Source: Kaistella carnis
GTDB lineage: Bacteria > Bacteroidota > Bacteroidia > Flavobacteriales > Weeksellaceae
Direction of reading: 5' to 3'
NCBI RefSeq assembly: GCF_003860585.1
Contig: NZ_CP034159.1
Coordinates: forward strand, 62,001 to 126,000
Length of the DNA: 64,000 nucleotides
Shown: in pieces, positions 9,438 to 18,550 of the stretch
How positions within the stretch are numbered: position 1 is the first letter of the stretch
Layout of the letters: every line of letters starts with the position of its first letter
Made by a program: the position numbers and the translations under genes
Notes under the pieces: model-generated
Database searches by the model: none
Seen by the model: the letters and a program-made list of their open reading frames with translations, nothing else
Told to the model about the DNA's origin: nothing

Positions 9438-10108
9438 AAATAAAACCACTAATAGCTTTTATAATATTATTAATTAATTTCAGCTGTATAAAAACTACGA
9501 AATCACAATCTATGGAAATAAGATATACTTCTATCAATGATGTTTACGGTACTTACATTTTCAATTTTGAAGATAATATTTCCGGAATAAAAAAGATTAA
9601 TGATTTTGCTGTTGAAAATATTAAGTCTTCAAAAAATGTTAGTGATTCTATAAATACAGTCATTTCCAAAATGTCTAAAGAAGAAGCGCAAGATTATGTA
9701 TTAAATCAAAGTCTTCCTACAATGGCAACAAACGTTATCTTTTATAAAGCGTTGGACGATTTAGAAGGTCAGCCCGATCAAAAAGATGTTTTAATAGAAT
9801 ATGTGTTAGATGAAAATACATTTGGCATTAAAAATATAAATATTCCCAATAATGAGCTTGAAAGAGATATCGTTTTTAAAGAAAGAAATAATAGTAACGA
9901 ATCTTTATCCTTGGTAAGTAAATTAAATAAAATTTCGCTGTCAGACTTAAAGTTAATTTTAAAAAAAGTTGAGCAGTTAGGTTTTCAAAAAAGGAGTGAA
10001 AACTTCCAATACCAGATTAAGAATGATAGCGGAAAATTGCTGTTTAATATAGAATATGAAAAAATGGGAAAATATATAAGCTTAAAATTTCCACCAGCAA
10101 ATTCATAG
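9434..10108 (+). CDS. Lipoprotein, candidate immunity protein
   Basis: A 224-residue lipoprotein (leader ending LINFSC) whose ATG overlaps the stop of the preceding effector gene, indicating translational coupling. No family is recognised. The predicted periplasmic or outer-membrane location matches a T6SS toxin acting outside the cytoplasm. The pairing with the unknown effector is inferred from the overlap. Confidence 0.55.
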   Translation: MKIKPLIAFIILLINFSCIKTTKSQSMEIRYTSINDVYGTYIFNFEDNISGIKKINDFAVENIKSSKNVSDSINTVISKMSKEEAQDYVLNQSLPTMATNVIFYKALDDLEGQPDQKDVLIEYVLDENTFGIKNINIPNNELERDIVFKERNNSNESLSLVSKLNKISLSDLKLILKKVEQLGFQKRSENFQYQIKNDSGKLLFNIEYEKMGKYISLKFPPANS

Positions 10109-10134
10109 TTAATCAATACGAAACACTATAAGAA

Positions 10135-11310
10135 ATGGCAACACCAGGAGTAGAATTTGATACTAAAAAACCGACTGATAGAAAAGGGATTGAACCTACG
10201 CAGGTGAAAAGCATAAAGCTTTTGACGGCTTTAGACAATGGTTCTAAAAACGATGGAACTGGTAAAGGTGTACAGCCCGGAATGCTTTATGGTAAAACTT
10301 ACTCTTTCAAAGTGAGTGCGTACACTAATGGAAATCCTAACGATCTGAAAAAAATTAAATGGAAGTATAAATATCATAGTCTCTCAAAAAATAAATGGAT
10401 AGAAAAGAGCTCTTCTAAAACTGGAGACACTTACAGTTTACATTTAAATGAAAAAGATATTTGCGGAAGGACACTCCATGTTATGGCCTATATAAATGAT
10501 TCTGAAAATGAAGGATATTTAAAAATATGGAATCATAATAGATTCAGGTGGTTTGATAGTAAGATATTTCTAGATGGTTTGGCTGCGAGAAAAGATGATC
10601 CTTCCAAAATTGATCAGCATTACACCTCTTTATGTGGAACTGCCGCACTTATATATTTTTTTGCACAAGACTTTAAGGAAAAGTTTTTTAGTGCCTATAA
10701 AGAGTTCTTTAGAACAGGGGAACAAAAAATAAATAGTTTCAAATTGGCGCCCAATAAAAGTTTATATGAGATGCAACCGACTTTAGCTAATCTTCAATAT
10801 CCGCATTACGACAAATACTCTAATGGAAAACCAATTATACCTCATAAACTGATGCATATTTCAGATTGGATAATATTAGCTGGAACAAGAAGCTCTGACA
10901 ATCATAATTATGAAGGTACTAAAAATGAGAATTGGGATGCTATAAACTGGTGTGATTATATGGTACTGGCAATCAAGAATCTATATGGCGCAAGTTCGGT
11001 TGAAGATAAAACAAGCATAATCACTGGAAGAAATTATTCGAGTACGCTTATTGAAATTCAAAAACTTTATCAGGAAGGCTGGCATATATTATTAATGATC
11101 GATTCAGATATGCTCGATGATTCTGTGAGCTATTTAGGTTGTGTCACAAATTATCATTGGATTAGTTATGAAGGTGACCTAATCTTTGATGAAAAAAATA
11201 AAAAATACCAATTTTCATATTATAGCTATCATCAACTATTTAAGAGTGTATCATTCAGATCAAAAGTTTTTAACTCAAATTTTTATGGATTTATTAAATT
11301 TAAAAAATAA
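10135..11310 (+). CDS. Putative T6SS effector, papain-like cysteine peptidase fold
   Basis: A 391-residue protein without a signal peptide. Residues ~20-125 look like an Ig-like beta domain (KTYSFKVSAYT, GRTLHVMAYI), related in style to those in the large effector at 13209. The C-terminal half has Q161 and C167 in QHYTSLCGTAAL, a papain/C39-type nucleophile region, and H341 in TNYHWISYEGDL as the likely histidine. It could be a protease or a peptidoglycan amidase/endopeptidase; the substrate cannot be told from the sequence. The next gene, a lipoprotein, overlaps its 3' end by 26 bases. Confidence 0.65.
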   Translation: MATPGVEFDTKKPTDRKGIEPTQVKSIKLLTALDNGSKNDGTGKGVQPGMLYGKTYSFKVSAYTNGNPNDLKKIKWKYKYHSLSKNKWIEKSSSKTGDTYSLHLNEKDICGRTLHVMAYINDSENEGYLKIWNHNRFRWFDSKIFLDGLAARKDDPSKIDQHYTSLCGTAALIYFFAQDFKEKFFSAYKEFFRTGEQKINSFKLAPNKSLYEMQPTLANLQYPHYDKYSNGKPIIPHKLMHISDWIILAGTRSSDNHNYEGTKNENWDAINWCDYMVLAIKNLYGASSVEDKTSIITGRNYSSTLIEIQKLYQEGWHILLMIDSDMLDDSVSYLGCVTNYHWISYEGDLIFDEKNKKYQFSYYSYHQLFKSVSFRSKVFNSNFYGFIKFKK

Positions 11311-11710
11311 AGTATTGCTTTTAAGCGCAATACTCTTATTAAACTGTGCACCCGGAAAGGAAAGTAAATATGTATTACTAAACGATTTTCCGCCTATAGT
11401 TATTATTAATGGCGATGAATCGGATATAAAAGAAAGTAATATCTATTTATTAAGAGATAATGATACTATCGATAAAGGACATTTTAAAGTTTATTCAAAA
11501 AGCGATAATAAAATAGATCTTAAAATAGGACTTGATAGAAGAGATTCATTACAAGTTGAGGATAAAATATTATTTCAAATGAAGGGAAAGCAATTTACAG
11601 TCAGTGATTTTCAGAAATTAGAAGTAAGATCTTCTGGAAACCCTTATATCATTAGTTACAAAATTAACGGGACTGCATTTATTGATAGAGAAGGTAATAT
11701 AAAGTTATGA
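11285..11710 (+). CDS. Small lipoprotein, candidate immunity protein to the cysteine-peptidase effector
   Basis: The best start is ATG 11285, giving 141 residues: a short N-terminus, a hydrophobic stretch and a clear LLLNC lipobox followed by APGKES. An in-frame start further upstream would put about 33 residues before the signal and is unlikely. The start lies inside the last codons of the effector (at the YGFI codons), a 26-base overlap. Such coupling suits a toxin-immunity pair. No family is recognised. Confidence 0.6.
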   Translation: MDLLNLKNKVLLLSAILLLNCAPGKESKYVLLNDFPPIVIINGDESDIKESNIYLLRDNDTIDKGHFKVYSKSDNKIDLKIGLDRRDSLQVEDKILFQMKGKQFTVSDFQKLEVRSSGNPYIISYKINGTAFIDREGNIKL

Positions 11711-11802
11711 TGGATTACTACAATAAAGCAAAAAATATTCAATAGTTACCAAAAGTGAAATCATTCAAATCAAACTATTATGGATATATTGAAGTTCATT
11801 AA
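11707..11802 (+). pseudogene. Leftover 3' end of a second cysteine-peptidase-type effector gene
   Basis: After a TAG at 11743-11745 the frame reads LPKVKSFKSNYYGYIEVH and stops at 11800-11802. This resembles the last residues of the effector at 10135 (VSFRSKVFNSNFYGFIKFKK). As in that pair, the following lipoprotein starts on the ATG inside the Y-G codons (here 11780), overlapping by 23 bases. The rest of the effector is absent. The similarity is short, so this is an inference, but the same overlap geometry supports it. Confidence 0.5.
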
Positions 11803-12229
11803 AAAGTATTTTATTTCTACATTAATATTTTTTATTTTTTCGTGTAATAATAATTCTAGAAAAAACATCAAAAGTGAGATCTGGATTTGGGATTGGAATA
11901 ATAAACCACTGCCCAAGAGTATTTCATTATTAAGTTACAATAAAAACAAATCTAGAGTATACAAAGCAGATCATGTAAGAACTATATATGATACACTAAA
12001 CAAAAATAAATATTTAATTATAAAATTTAAATCAGAGCAGAATCGGCTATCAACCGGTAATAAATATGAATTAAAAATTAATGATACAATTTATTACAAA
12101 ATTAATGATTTTAAAACCAGACCTATAAATCAAGGCGGAGATATAGATGTAAAAGTGAATAACGAGTACACTGAAATAGGCGATGACGATATTCTTAAAT
12201 TAAACTTAGGGTTTAAAATAAAAAAATAA
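11780..12229 (+). CDS. Lipoprotein, probable orphan immunity protein
   Basis: A 149-residue lipoprotein (leader ending FFIFSC then NNNSRK). Its start overlaps the remnant of an effector 3' end, so it probably was the immunity partner of a lost effector and has been kept. No domain is recognised. About 170 bases without a gene follow; they are AT-rich and show no clear element beyond possible weak promoters. Confidence 0.55.
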   Translation: MDILKFIKKYFISTLIFFIFSCNNNSRKNIKSEIWIWDWNNKPLPKSISLLSYNKNKSRVYKADHVRTIYDTLNKNKYLIIKFKSEQNRLSTGNKYELKINDTIYYKINDFKTRPINQGGDIDVKVNNEYTEIGDDDILKLNLGFKIKK

Positions 12230-12400
12230 AAGAAACAATTATCTGCAAGATGATATTTTACTTAGTACGGTTATTTTGAAAAGCGTTATTGATGGGAATA
12301 TTGCAATATCTGCATAATTTTACTAAAATTTTAAAATTTGTTTTTTGTTTATTAATTTTTAAGTACGAAGAATTTACTATACAATTTAAGTAAAAATTAA

Positions 12401-13204
12401 ATGAAAGACTTATTAAAATATTTCCCGACAAATACCTACCATTTGGAAGAGAAATCTATACTGAAAATTGGTGACCAAGAATATGAAACAAATATTTCTT
12501 ACAATTTATTTGTAGAAAATGAGCAAGAGAAAGAAGATTTTGAAGTAAGCATTGAGAGAACAAATTTTAAGGTGAACGAAAAAAAAATTGATACCAAGTT
12601 TCTAAGCATCGCTAACCATTATATGGAAGCACTTTTTCCTTTGCATTGTGTAGTGGAAAACTTTAGATTGAAAATTGTAAATCTTACTGAAATTCAGAGA
12701 AGAATTAAGAAAAAGGATGATCAGTTAGAAGCTAAATATGGTGGAGATGGATTAATAAATATACAGAATCAGTTTAAAAAAGCTACTGATACTGTTGAAA
12801 AATTATCAGAGTTTGTGAAACAATTGCCTTTTATGAAAATCCTGAATTTTGGGATGCAAAAATTTGAAAAAAAACAAGATTATTTTATAAAATGGAATAT
12901 TCTAGCTATCGGTAATTCTGAATGGAAAGGCGCAATGATTTATTCTAAAAACAATAATACTTTAAATTTTGAGCCGAAAATAAACAATGCGCAAGAAATG
13001 ATGGATGAAATTATTCGTAACGTACACAAAAATGAATACCAGGTGGATTTTGAAGAAGAAAATATAGGATTGTTTGCAGATTTTAAATTAAATATTGATT
13101 ATACAGGAGAAACTGGCAGAATGAAAAAGGCAGACACAGAAATATGCATAGAAGTAGAAAATAAATTTTTCTATGAACAGAAAATAACGCTTTCAAATAA
13201 ATAA
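12401..13204 (+). CDS. Unknown protein upstream of the PAAR-like effector, possible effector adaptor
   Basis: A 267-residue soluble protein with no signal peptide or membrane segment, ending 4 bases before the LysM/DUF4280 gene. The middle is a charged helix region (LTEIQRRIKKKDDQLEAKYGG), and the C-terminal part is beta-rich. No family is recognised. T6SS tips with large toxic extensions often need a chaperone or adaptor encoded just upstream, and this gene holds that place. The adaptor role is a guess from position and size. Confidence 0.5.
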   Translation: MKDLLKYFPTNTYHLEEKSILKIGDQEYETNISYNLFVENEQEKEDFEVSIERTNFKVNEKKIDTKFLSIANHYMEALFPLHCVVENFRLKIVNLTEIQRRIKKKDDQLEAKYGGDGLINIQNQFKKATDTVEKLSEFVKQLPFMKILNFGMQKFEKKQDYFIKWNILAIGNSEWKGAMIYSKNNNTLNFEPKINNAQEMMDEIIRNVHKNEYQVDFEEENIGLFADFKLNIDYTGETGRMKKADTEICIEVENKFFYEQKITLSNK

Positions 13205-13208
13205 TATT

Positions 13209-14597
13209 ATGGCAGAACCTATTCCATACAAGGTAAAGAGCGGAGAAAACATGATGGATATCGCCAAAAAATTGGGGTTGAAAGACTGGCATCAATTAAA
13301 GGAATACCATGATTCTGTTTCTGACCAGAAAACATCAGAAATGCCATTTGCAGGTTCTACTTTGATGACTCCCTCTCAAGAAGAAGTATATGAAATGAAT
13401 GGCGAAGAACCACCATTGGATCCTGTAGAAGAGCAAAAAAAAGCCACGCAAAAACAAGAAGAAGAAAAAAAGAAAGAAGAAGAGGAAAAAAAACAGGAAG
13501 AACTGTCCAAAGGCGAGCATGACGGAAAGTATTTCGTCGTTCACGGTGCAAAATGTGTATGCGATAAAGCCGTAAATCCGAGGCAAACCGCTGATTTACA
13601 GGTAACTTCTCACAAGAGCATTGTTTTAAATGATCAATCCAAGAAATATTTAGCAACCGAAGACGATAAGACATTCCTACCACCTGCCGCCACTTTTGGA
13701 CAATGTAAGTTACAGCCTACGACGGGAGGATATTTGCCGTGTTCTTTTGTTCCAACACCTAAATGGGATAAAACTTACGAGAGCACCCAAGTTCTTGGTA
13801 AAAAGACTTTGACAGAAATATCCGAACTAAAATGTATGATTGGTGGTAACATAACCATTAACAAACACGGTCAAACAGATAGTGTAAGCAATGCGCATGC
13901 AGATAATACAGATCCTTTGGAGTTAGCAGCAGTAAATCCTTCGATAGAAATGCCGAAGAAAAAGGTGGAATATCCTATAGTAACTTCCATTGCAATCACA
14001 GAAGTTGAAGATAGAGAGAAATTTCAAGAGAAAGATTCCAAAATTAAAGAAGTGATATTCCTTCGGAAAGATGAAGAGGCAAGCTTCCGAGCCAATTTAA
14101 AAAGCGGAAATAAGCAATTGACTTCTTGGATGGTTTATACAGATCATAAAGGAGACAAAGAAAATCGATTATTAGTAAGAGAACAGATAGGCACAGAGTT
14201 TTCGCAAAGTTTTGGAGAATTCGGCAAATATCGTATCGAAGGATATGGAAAACCAAAAAAACCAGATTTTGAAAATGGAAAATACGATAAGTGCGATGCT
14301 TCCTGTTCTATCGATATTGAGGTAGTAGAAAATAAACTACAAGATTTAGGTATAACTTCATACGAATATTCTTCCAGAATAGATCCGTTAAAAAAATTAA
14401 AATTTCGTAAAGGTGTACCAACAAGAATACGGGCAGAGTTTTTCATTCAAAAATTAACAGAGGATGAAAAAGGTAGGTTGACAATGCACGTAGAAGATGG
14501 CGCAGGAAATAATATTTCAAATGCTAAAACGGGAACTTCAAGTATTACATTCACGCCAAAAAACTCTAATGCAACATATACGGTTAAAGCAAAATAG
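13209..14597 (+). CDS. LysM and DUF4280 PAAR-like tip protein, N-terminal part of a split effector
   Basis: A 462-residue open frame. Residues ~6-55 form a LysM domain (IPYKVKSGENMMDIAKKLG, STLMTPS). A strongly charged K/E helix lies at ~75-100. Residues ~103-245 form a DUF4280 PAAR-like domain (GKYFVVHGAKCVCDKAVNP, ATFGQCKLQP, GYLPCSF, LKCMIGGNITINKHGQ), which would sharpen the VgrG tip. The rest is Ig-like beta sequence that stops abruptly at TAG 14595-14597. The same frame continues in register after the stop, so this is the front of a ~1,396-codon fused effector rather than a natural end. Confidence 0.85.
   Translation: MAEPIPYKVKSGENMMDIAKKLGLKDWHQLKEYHDSVSDQKTSEMPFAGSTLMTPSQEEVYEMNGEEPPLDPVEEQKKATQKQEEEKKKEEEEKKQEELSKGEHDGKYFVVHGAKCVCDKAVNPRQTADLQVTSHKSIVLNDQSKKYLATEDDKTFLPPAATFGQCKLQPTTGGYLPCSFVPTPKWDKTYESTQVLGKKTLTEISELKCMIGGNITINKHGQTDSVSNAHADNTDPLELAAVNPSIEMPKKKVEYPIVTSIAITEVEDREKFQEKDSKIKEVIFLRKDEEASFRANLKSGNKQLTSWMVYTDHKGDKENRLLVREQIGTEFSQSFGEFGKYRIEGYGKPKKPDFENGKYDKCDASCSIDIEVVENKLQDLGITSYEYSSRIDPLKKLKFRKGVPTRIRAEFFIQKLTEDEKGRLTMHVEDGAGNNISNAKTGTSSITFTPKNSNATYTVKAK
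14595..14597 (+). other. In-frame TAG splitting the PAAR-like effector
   Basis: The upstream frame ends TYTVKAK then TAG, and the next codons in the same frame read TTESGEVIEKQ and then IKRIAKIVNPENEVV without a shift. The coding quality on both sides is equal. A single base change from CAG, AAG, GAG or TGG would explain it; a base-call error is possible too. No suppressor tRNA is visible in the window. Confidence 0.85.
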
Positions 14598-17399
14598 ACC
14601 ACAGAATCTGGAGAAGTAATAGAAAAACAGCTTTCTGGTGAAAGTGAAGGGAATGTAGTTTTGGGAATTAAGAGAATTGCGAAAATAGTAAATCCCGAAA
14701 ACGAAGTAGTGAGGCCAGGAACCACAATGACATTTCAGGTCAGCAAAATGAGGTTTGGTTTTTTACCAGATGATCCTGATTATAATATTACTTCAGAAGA
14801 AAGTTCCGAAATCAAATGGAATCTGGATGGCGTTCTAATAGGAACAGGAAACATCATCACGATTCCGGGAAACAAACTGATGGCAACCAAAAAATATGTA
14901 GTAGAAGCATACAGTAAAAGCGCAAATGCTACGGGAAAAGGAGCAAAAAATGAAGAAGACGATTGGCATTTTGAGGTAAAAAATAATGATGTACTAAGTT
15001 TCTCATTAAGCGGAAATCCCAAAGTAGGCAAACCCATTATAGCGACAGTAGATAAAATGGTATTTTCAGATTTGCTACCAAATGAAATTATCCATTGGTC
15101 AGCACAATTCTTAAAAGGTACTGGAAAATCTGTAAAAATGACCCCTAAAGTTGCTGGGAAATTTAATGTTACCTGCAAAATTAATTCTGAAACAGGAGTT
15201 TCTAAATATATAGATGTTTTAGTTGCAAAAATAACCAAAGGCTTCTGGAATGATTTCGGCGGAAGCGAAATAAGCCAAGCAAGTTGGGGGCAACAAGTAG
15301 ATTTTTGCATAAGAGGAGAGAATGTGGAAGGAGAAGAGATAGAATTGCACATCTATGATGATGATTCCAAACCTTTTGATGATGATGATTTTGCCTATTC
15401 AAACAAAGAAATTTCCAGAATAATATTAGGTAGTAATAATGATAAATATTCAACACATAGAATAGAATTAGGGAATTCCATTAAGGATCGAACAACTCAT
15501 ATCGCATCAGACGAGGTAAAGCTTTATGTTAAAACAAAATTGGTGGGTTTTGAAAACGCTAGTTTTACAGATGTTAAAGCAGTAGAAGGTACACATAAAC
15601 ACTTAACTGTTAATAGTAAAAAAGAAGTTTATCGTGCTATTATAGGTGATAAAGATGGAAGAGCCAGTCATAATCCTGTAGATTACGATATGAAAAGTTT
15701 TGTTTACGCTAACACAACCTTTGCCAAAGGCGCTAAACTTACAGTTAAAATTTTTGAGAAAAAAGGAAAGTTAACAAAAGATCCAGAAGCAACAGAATTA
15801 AAAAGTGAAGGAATTGTAGCAGAGGACGGAACTTTGGTTACTGAAGTTGATTGGGGCAAATTAAAAGATGCAAAACAGAATAAAAAAACTAAAACTTATT
15901 ATCCTGAAATTTTTGATGCGAATGATAATTTGCTTTTAGATGGTAGTGAATCTAATACATTATGTACTGTTCCATTAATCCCACAGAGTATTCTAAAAAA
16001 AGAAGTGAGTTATGTGGGAGCTGTCACTGCTGGAAGTGAAGTTGTACATTTGCAGAATAATGAAAATGGTGTTTGTGAGTGTGAGGCAAGAGTGAGAGCT
16101 TTTATAAGAATGCTTAGAGTAGGGGAAGGAACAGGAGAATTAATAAAATCATCAAAAATAAATAAGGTAACTAAAGAAAAGGAAGTAGTTTATATCAGTC
16201 ATGATTTCCAAAAAGGTTACAGTACAGCTTTTGGAGGAAATAAAATTACAGATTTAAGTACTCATCCAATGAAAGTTTACGATGGTTCATCAGCAGCAGG
16301 TGCCTATCAAATTATGCAATATACCTATGCTTGGTTAGGAGGAAGTAAATTAGAATGGACAGGAAAATATTTTAAAATTTTAGATATATACGAAAAAGAT
16401 CATGATTATCGTAAAATCTATAAGATCAATGATTATCAGCCTGAATCACAAGATAGATTATGTGTGGTTATAATGAAAGATAAACAAAAAGGTCTTTTAG
16501 ATTTAGTAATAAATGATGAAATTGAGAAAGCGATACGAAATCAAGGAAGTGCTGAATGGGCAAGTTTACCACACAAAGGAGATTTTAGCAGACATCTTTT
16601 TAAAGGGAAACGGCAACCAGCAACACCAATGAAAATTTGTTTAGAACATTACAACAAATTTTATGAAGAGGAACTAAAGGGAATAAGCAATTTGCATCTT
16701 AAGAAAGGGTTTCTTAAAGATTTTGGCTCTGAATGCTGTGCAGATAATGTACATGTGGAAAACTCTATTGTAAATGATAATAAACTTTTGTTTCCTTTTC
16801 AAAGTATGCCGTTAAATCATCCTCAAAATTTAAAAAATGAAACTTACGCAGCATATGATTACACAAATAAAGAAGCCAACGCTGCTACATTTGGATACAG
16901 AAGAGGCAAAGATAGAATACATGCCGCCAGAGATTTATATTATGACGTAGATGAACCCATTTATGCCATATATGGCGGAACTGTAAAATTAGTCTATAAA
17001 TACTACAATGATACTTACGCAATTGAAATTGAGCATGACTACGAATATAAGAAAGGATTTAAATTATTTGCATTGTACGGTGAAGTAAATAAAAGTGGTA
17101 TCTTAGTGAAGGAAGGTGATATTGTTAAAAGAGGCGATCCGATTGCAAAAGTTGGATTATTAGATCCATTTGTTGTACAGCCCTATCCAGATAAAAGAGG
17201 CATGTTACATTTTGAATTGTACACAGGAGAAGCTTCAGGTGCAACAGGCAGCAAAACCAAATATAGTGATATGTTATATGCAGAATCAATCAACTATTCA
17301 AAAGATAGATCATTTAAGAGAAGAAAGGATTTGTTCGATCCTTTACAATTACTTGAGGAAATGATACGAAATTCTAAAAATGAAGGTCTACTAAAATGA
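14598..17399 (+). CDS. C-terminal part of split effector: Ig-like domains, GH104 lysozyme, M23-like domain
   Basis: This continues the 13209 gene in the same frame after the TAG. Ig-like beta domains fill roughly 14670-16000. A lambda-endolysin-type GH104 domain follows: RVGEGTGELI with E codon at 16125, then AFGG, THPMKVYDGSSAAGAYQ and WASLPHKGDF. This domain cleaves the glycan strands of peptidoglycan. The last ~230 residues resemble an M23 endopeptidase: RIHAARDLYYD (H codon at 16920, HxxxD) and MLHFELY (H codon at 17208). The usual YxHL and HxH first histidines are E and M here. Translation on its own would need reinitiation, for example near ATG 14727. A lipoprotein overlaps its 3' end by 4 bases. 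Confidence 0.78.
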   Translation, partial: TTESGEVIEKQLSGESEGNVVLGIKRIAKIVNPENEVVRPGTTMTFQVSKMRFGFLPDDPDYNITSEESSEIKWNLDGVLIGTGNIITIPGNKLMATKKYVVEAYSKSANATGKGAKNEEDDWHFEVKNNDVLSFSLSGNPKVGKPIIATVDKMVFSDLLPNEIIHWSAQFLKGTGKSVKMTPKVAGKFNVTCKINSETGVSKYIDVLVAKITKGFWNDFGGSEISQASWGQQVDFCIRGENVEGEEIELHIYDDDSKPFDDDDFAYSNKEISRIILGSNNDKYSTHRIELGNSIKDRTTHIASDEVKLYVKTKLVGFENASFTDVKAVEGTHKHLTVNSKKEVYRAIIGDKDGRASHNPVDYDMKSFVYANTTFAKGAKLTVKIFEKKGKLTKDPEATELKSEGIVAEDGTLVTEVDWGKLKDAKQNKKTKTYYPEIFDANDNLLLDGSESNTLCTVPLIPQSILKKEVSYVGAVTAGSEVVHLQNNENGVCECEARVRAFIRMLRVGEGTGELIKSSKINKVTKEKEVVYISHDFQKGYSTAFGGNKITDLSTHPMKVYDGSSAAGAYQIMQYTYAWLGGSKLEWTGKYFKILDIYEKDHDYRKIYKINDYQPESQDRLCVVIMKDKQKGLLDLVINDEIEKAIRNQGSAEWASLPHKGDFSRHLFKGKRQPATPMKICLEHYNKFYEEELKGISNLHLKKGFLKDFGSECCADNVHVENSIVNDNKLLFPFQSMPLNHPQNLKNETYAAYDYTNKEANAATFGYRRGKDRIHAARDLYYDVDEPIYAIYGGTVKLVYKYYNDTYAIEIEHDYEYKKGFKLFALYGEVNKSGILVKEGDIVKRGDPIAKVGLLDPFVVQPYPDKRGMLHFELYTGEASGATGSKTKYSDMLYAESINYSKDRSFKRRKDLFDPLQLLEEMIRNSKNEGLLK

Positions 17400-17971
17400 A
17401 AAACTTAATTTATGTATTTTTAATTTTCTTGGCGGTTGCATGTCAGAAAAATCAATCAGCAAATAATAGTATCCTTGAAAAATACAGTTATAAACACGAA
17501 AAAAGCTCTTACAAAAGTGCAGACAAAACAAATGGGAATTTAAAGGATAATTCTCTACTAAAATTGCAAAAAGAATTTCCAGACGATAAATTAATTGGTT
17601 TAATTATTATTGATTCAACTGCTACCTCTGATTCTAAAAGATTTGGATTAGATATTTCCAATGCATGCTACGCATGTAATTTAGGCACATTAAAAATAAG
17701 TAAAGATAAAATTTACATAGAAAATTATTGTGATTCGAAAGAAGTTACTACTTTTAAAATAATAAAAGTTGTAAAAAATGAAAAACCATTCAAAGCGCAA
17801 ATTTTTACCGAGGATGCTACTTTAACATTTAAAAAGGATGAAAATTCTTTATATTATACATTAACTGTCGAGGGAAAATTAAATACCCCTCTAATTATTA
17901 GTCAATTTTATACATCTGAAGTGGATTTACCTAGTTTTTTCATACATGATTGCCAGAATTTTGAAGGTTAA
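17396..17971 (+). CDS. Lipoprotein, candidate immunity protein to the peptidoglycan-degrading effector
   Basis: A 191-residue lipoprotein (leader ending LAVACQKNQ) whose ATG overlaps the effector stop (ATGA). The mature part includes CYACN and YCD cysteines and a beta-rich C-terminal half. The coupling with the GH104/M23 effector suggests that it blocks one of those activities in the periplasm. No family was recognised. Confidence 0.58.
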   Translation: MKNLIYVFLIFLAVACQKNQSANNSILEKYSYKHEKSSYKSADKTNGNLKDNSLLKLQKEFPDDKLIGLIIIDSTATSDSKRFGLDISNACYACNLGTLKISKDKIYIENYCDSKEVTTFKIIKVVKNEKPFKAQIFTEDATLTFKKDENSLYYTLTVEGKLNTPLIISQFYTSEVDLPSFFIHDCQNFEG

Positions 17972-18550
17972 TATCATTCTTGTGAATTAAAGTTTAGTTT
18001 TGGGATGATGTTGCTTTGTTTTGATTAAATTTTATAGAATATGTTTCTTTGGCGATATTGACCTTACAATGAATAAATTCACCTAATAAAATGTATGAAA
18101 TTTTTCTAAAGATGGCTAGTAGTATAAGATGTTAAAAAAAATCTTTTTAACACTTACAGTTGATATCCTTTTCAGAGCTGAAATTTATTAATTCACAATA
18201 AATGTCGCTAATCTACGAGCACTCTTGTTTAGGGTAGTTTATTATTTTGCAGGTAAAAAAAACTATGAAAATAGTAAATTCTCTTCAAAAGTAAGGTCCC
18301 AATAGTTATAGTATTTTTTTTTTAACTTAAGTTACATCATGTGTAATCTTTTTGTTTACTTATAAACTTTGCACAGAAATTCATAATAAACATATTTTTA
18401 AGTTTACAGAGATGATAAAACTAATATTTTTGAAGTTAAACAATGACATTAATAATAACTCATTTAATCATAAATAATTATTCAACGCAAAATGGTTAAT
18501 AGTGAAAAAATCTAAATTTCAGACGTCAAAAAAACATTAAATAAATTACG
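17972..18550. other. Intergenic stretch, no gene seen
   Basis: These 579 AT-rich bases have no convincing open frame on either strand. A weak promoter-like stretch lies near 18350-18372 (TTTGTTTAC, then AAACTTTGC), but it does not match TAnnTTTG exactly. The gene that follows may be transcribed from here. Confidence 0.4.

Noticed and set aside
13335..13683. Minus-strand frames rich in F and L
   Set aside because: They are the complement of the K/E-rich helix of the LysM/DUF4280 gene, not real proteins.
14661..14663. TTG as the real start of the GH104/M23 protein
   Set aside because: The frame is continuous with the upstream gene through the TAG, and the residues before TTG also read as the same Ig-like domain.
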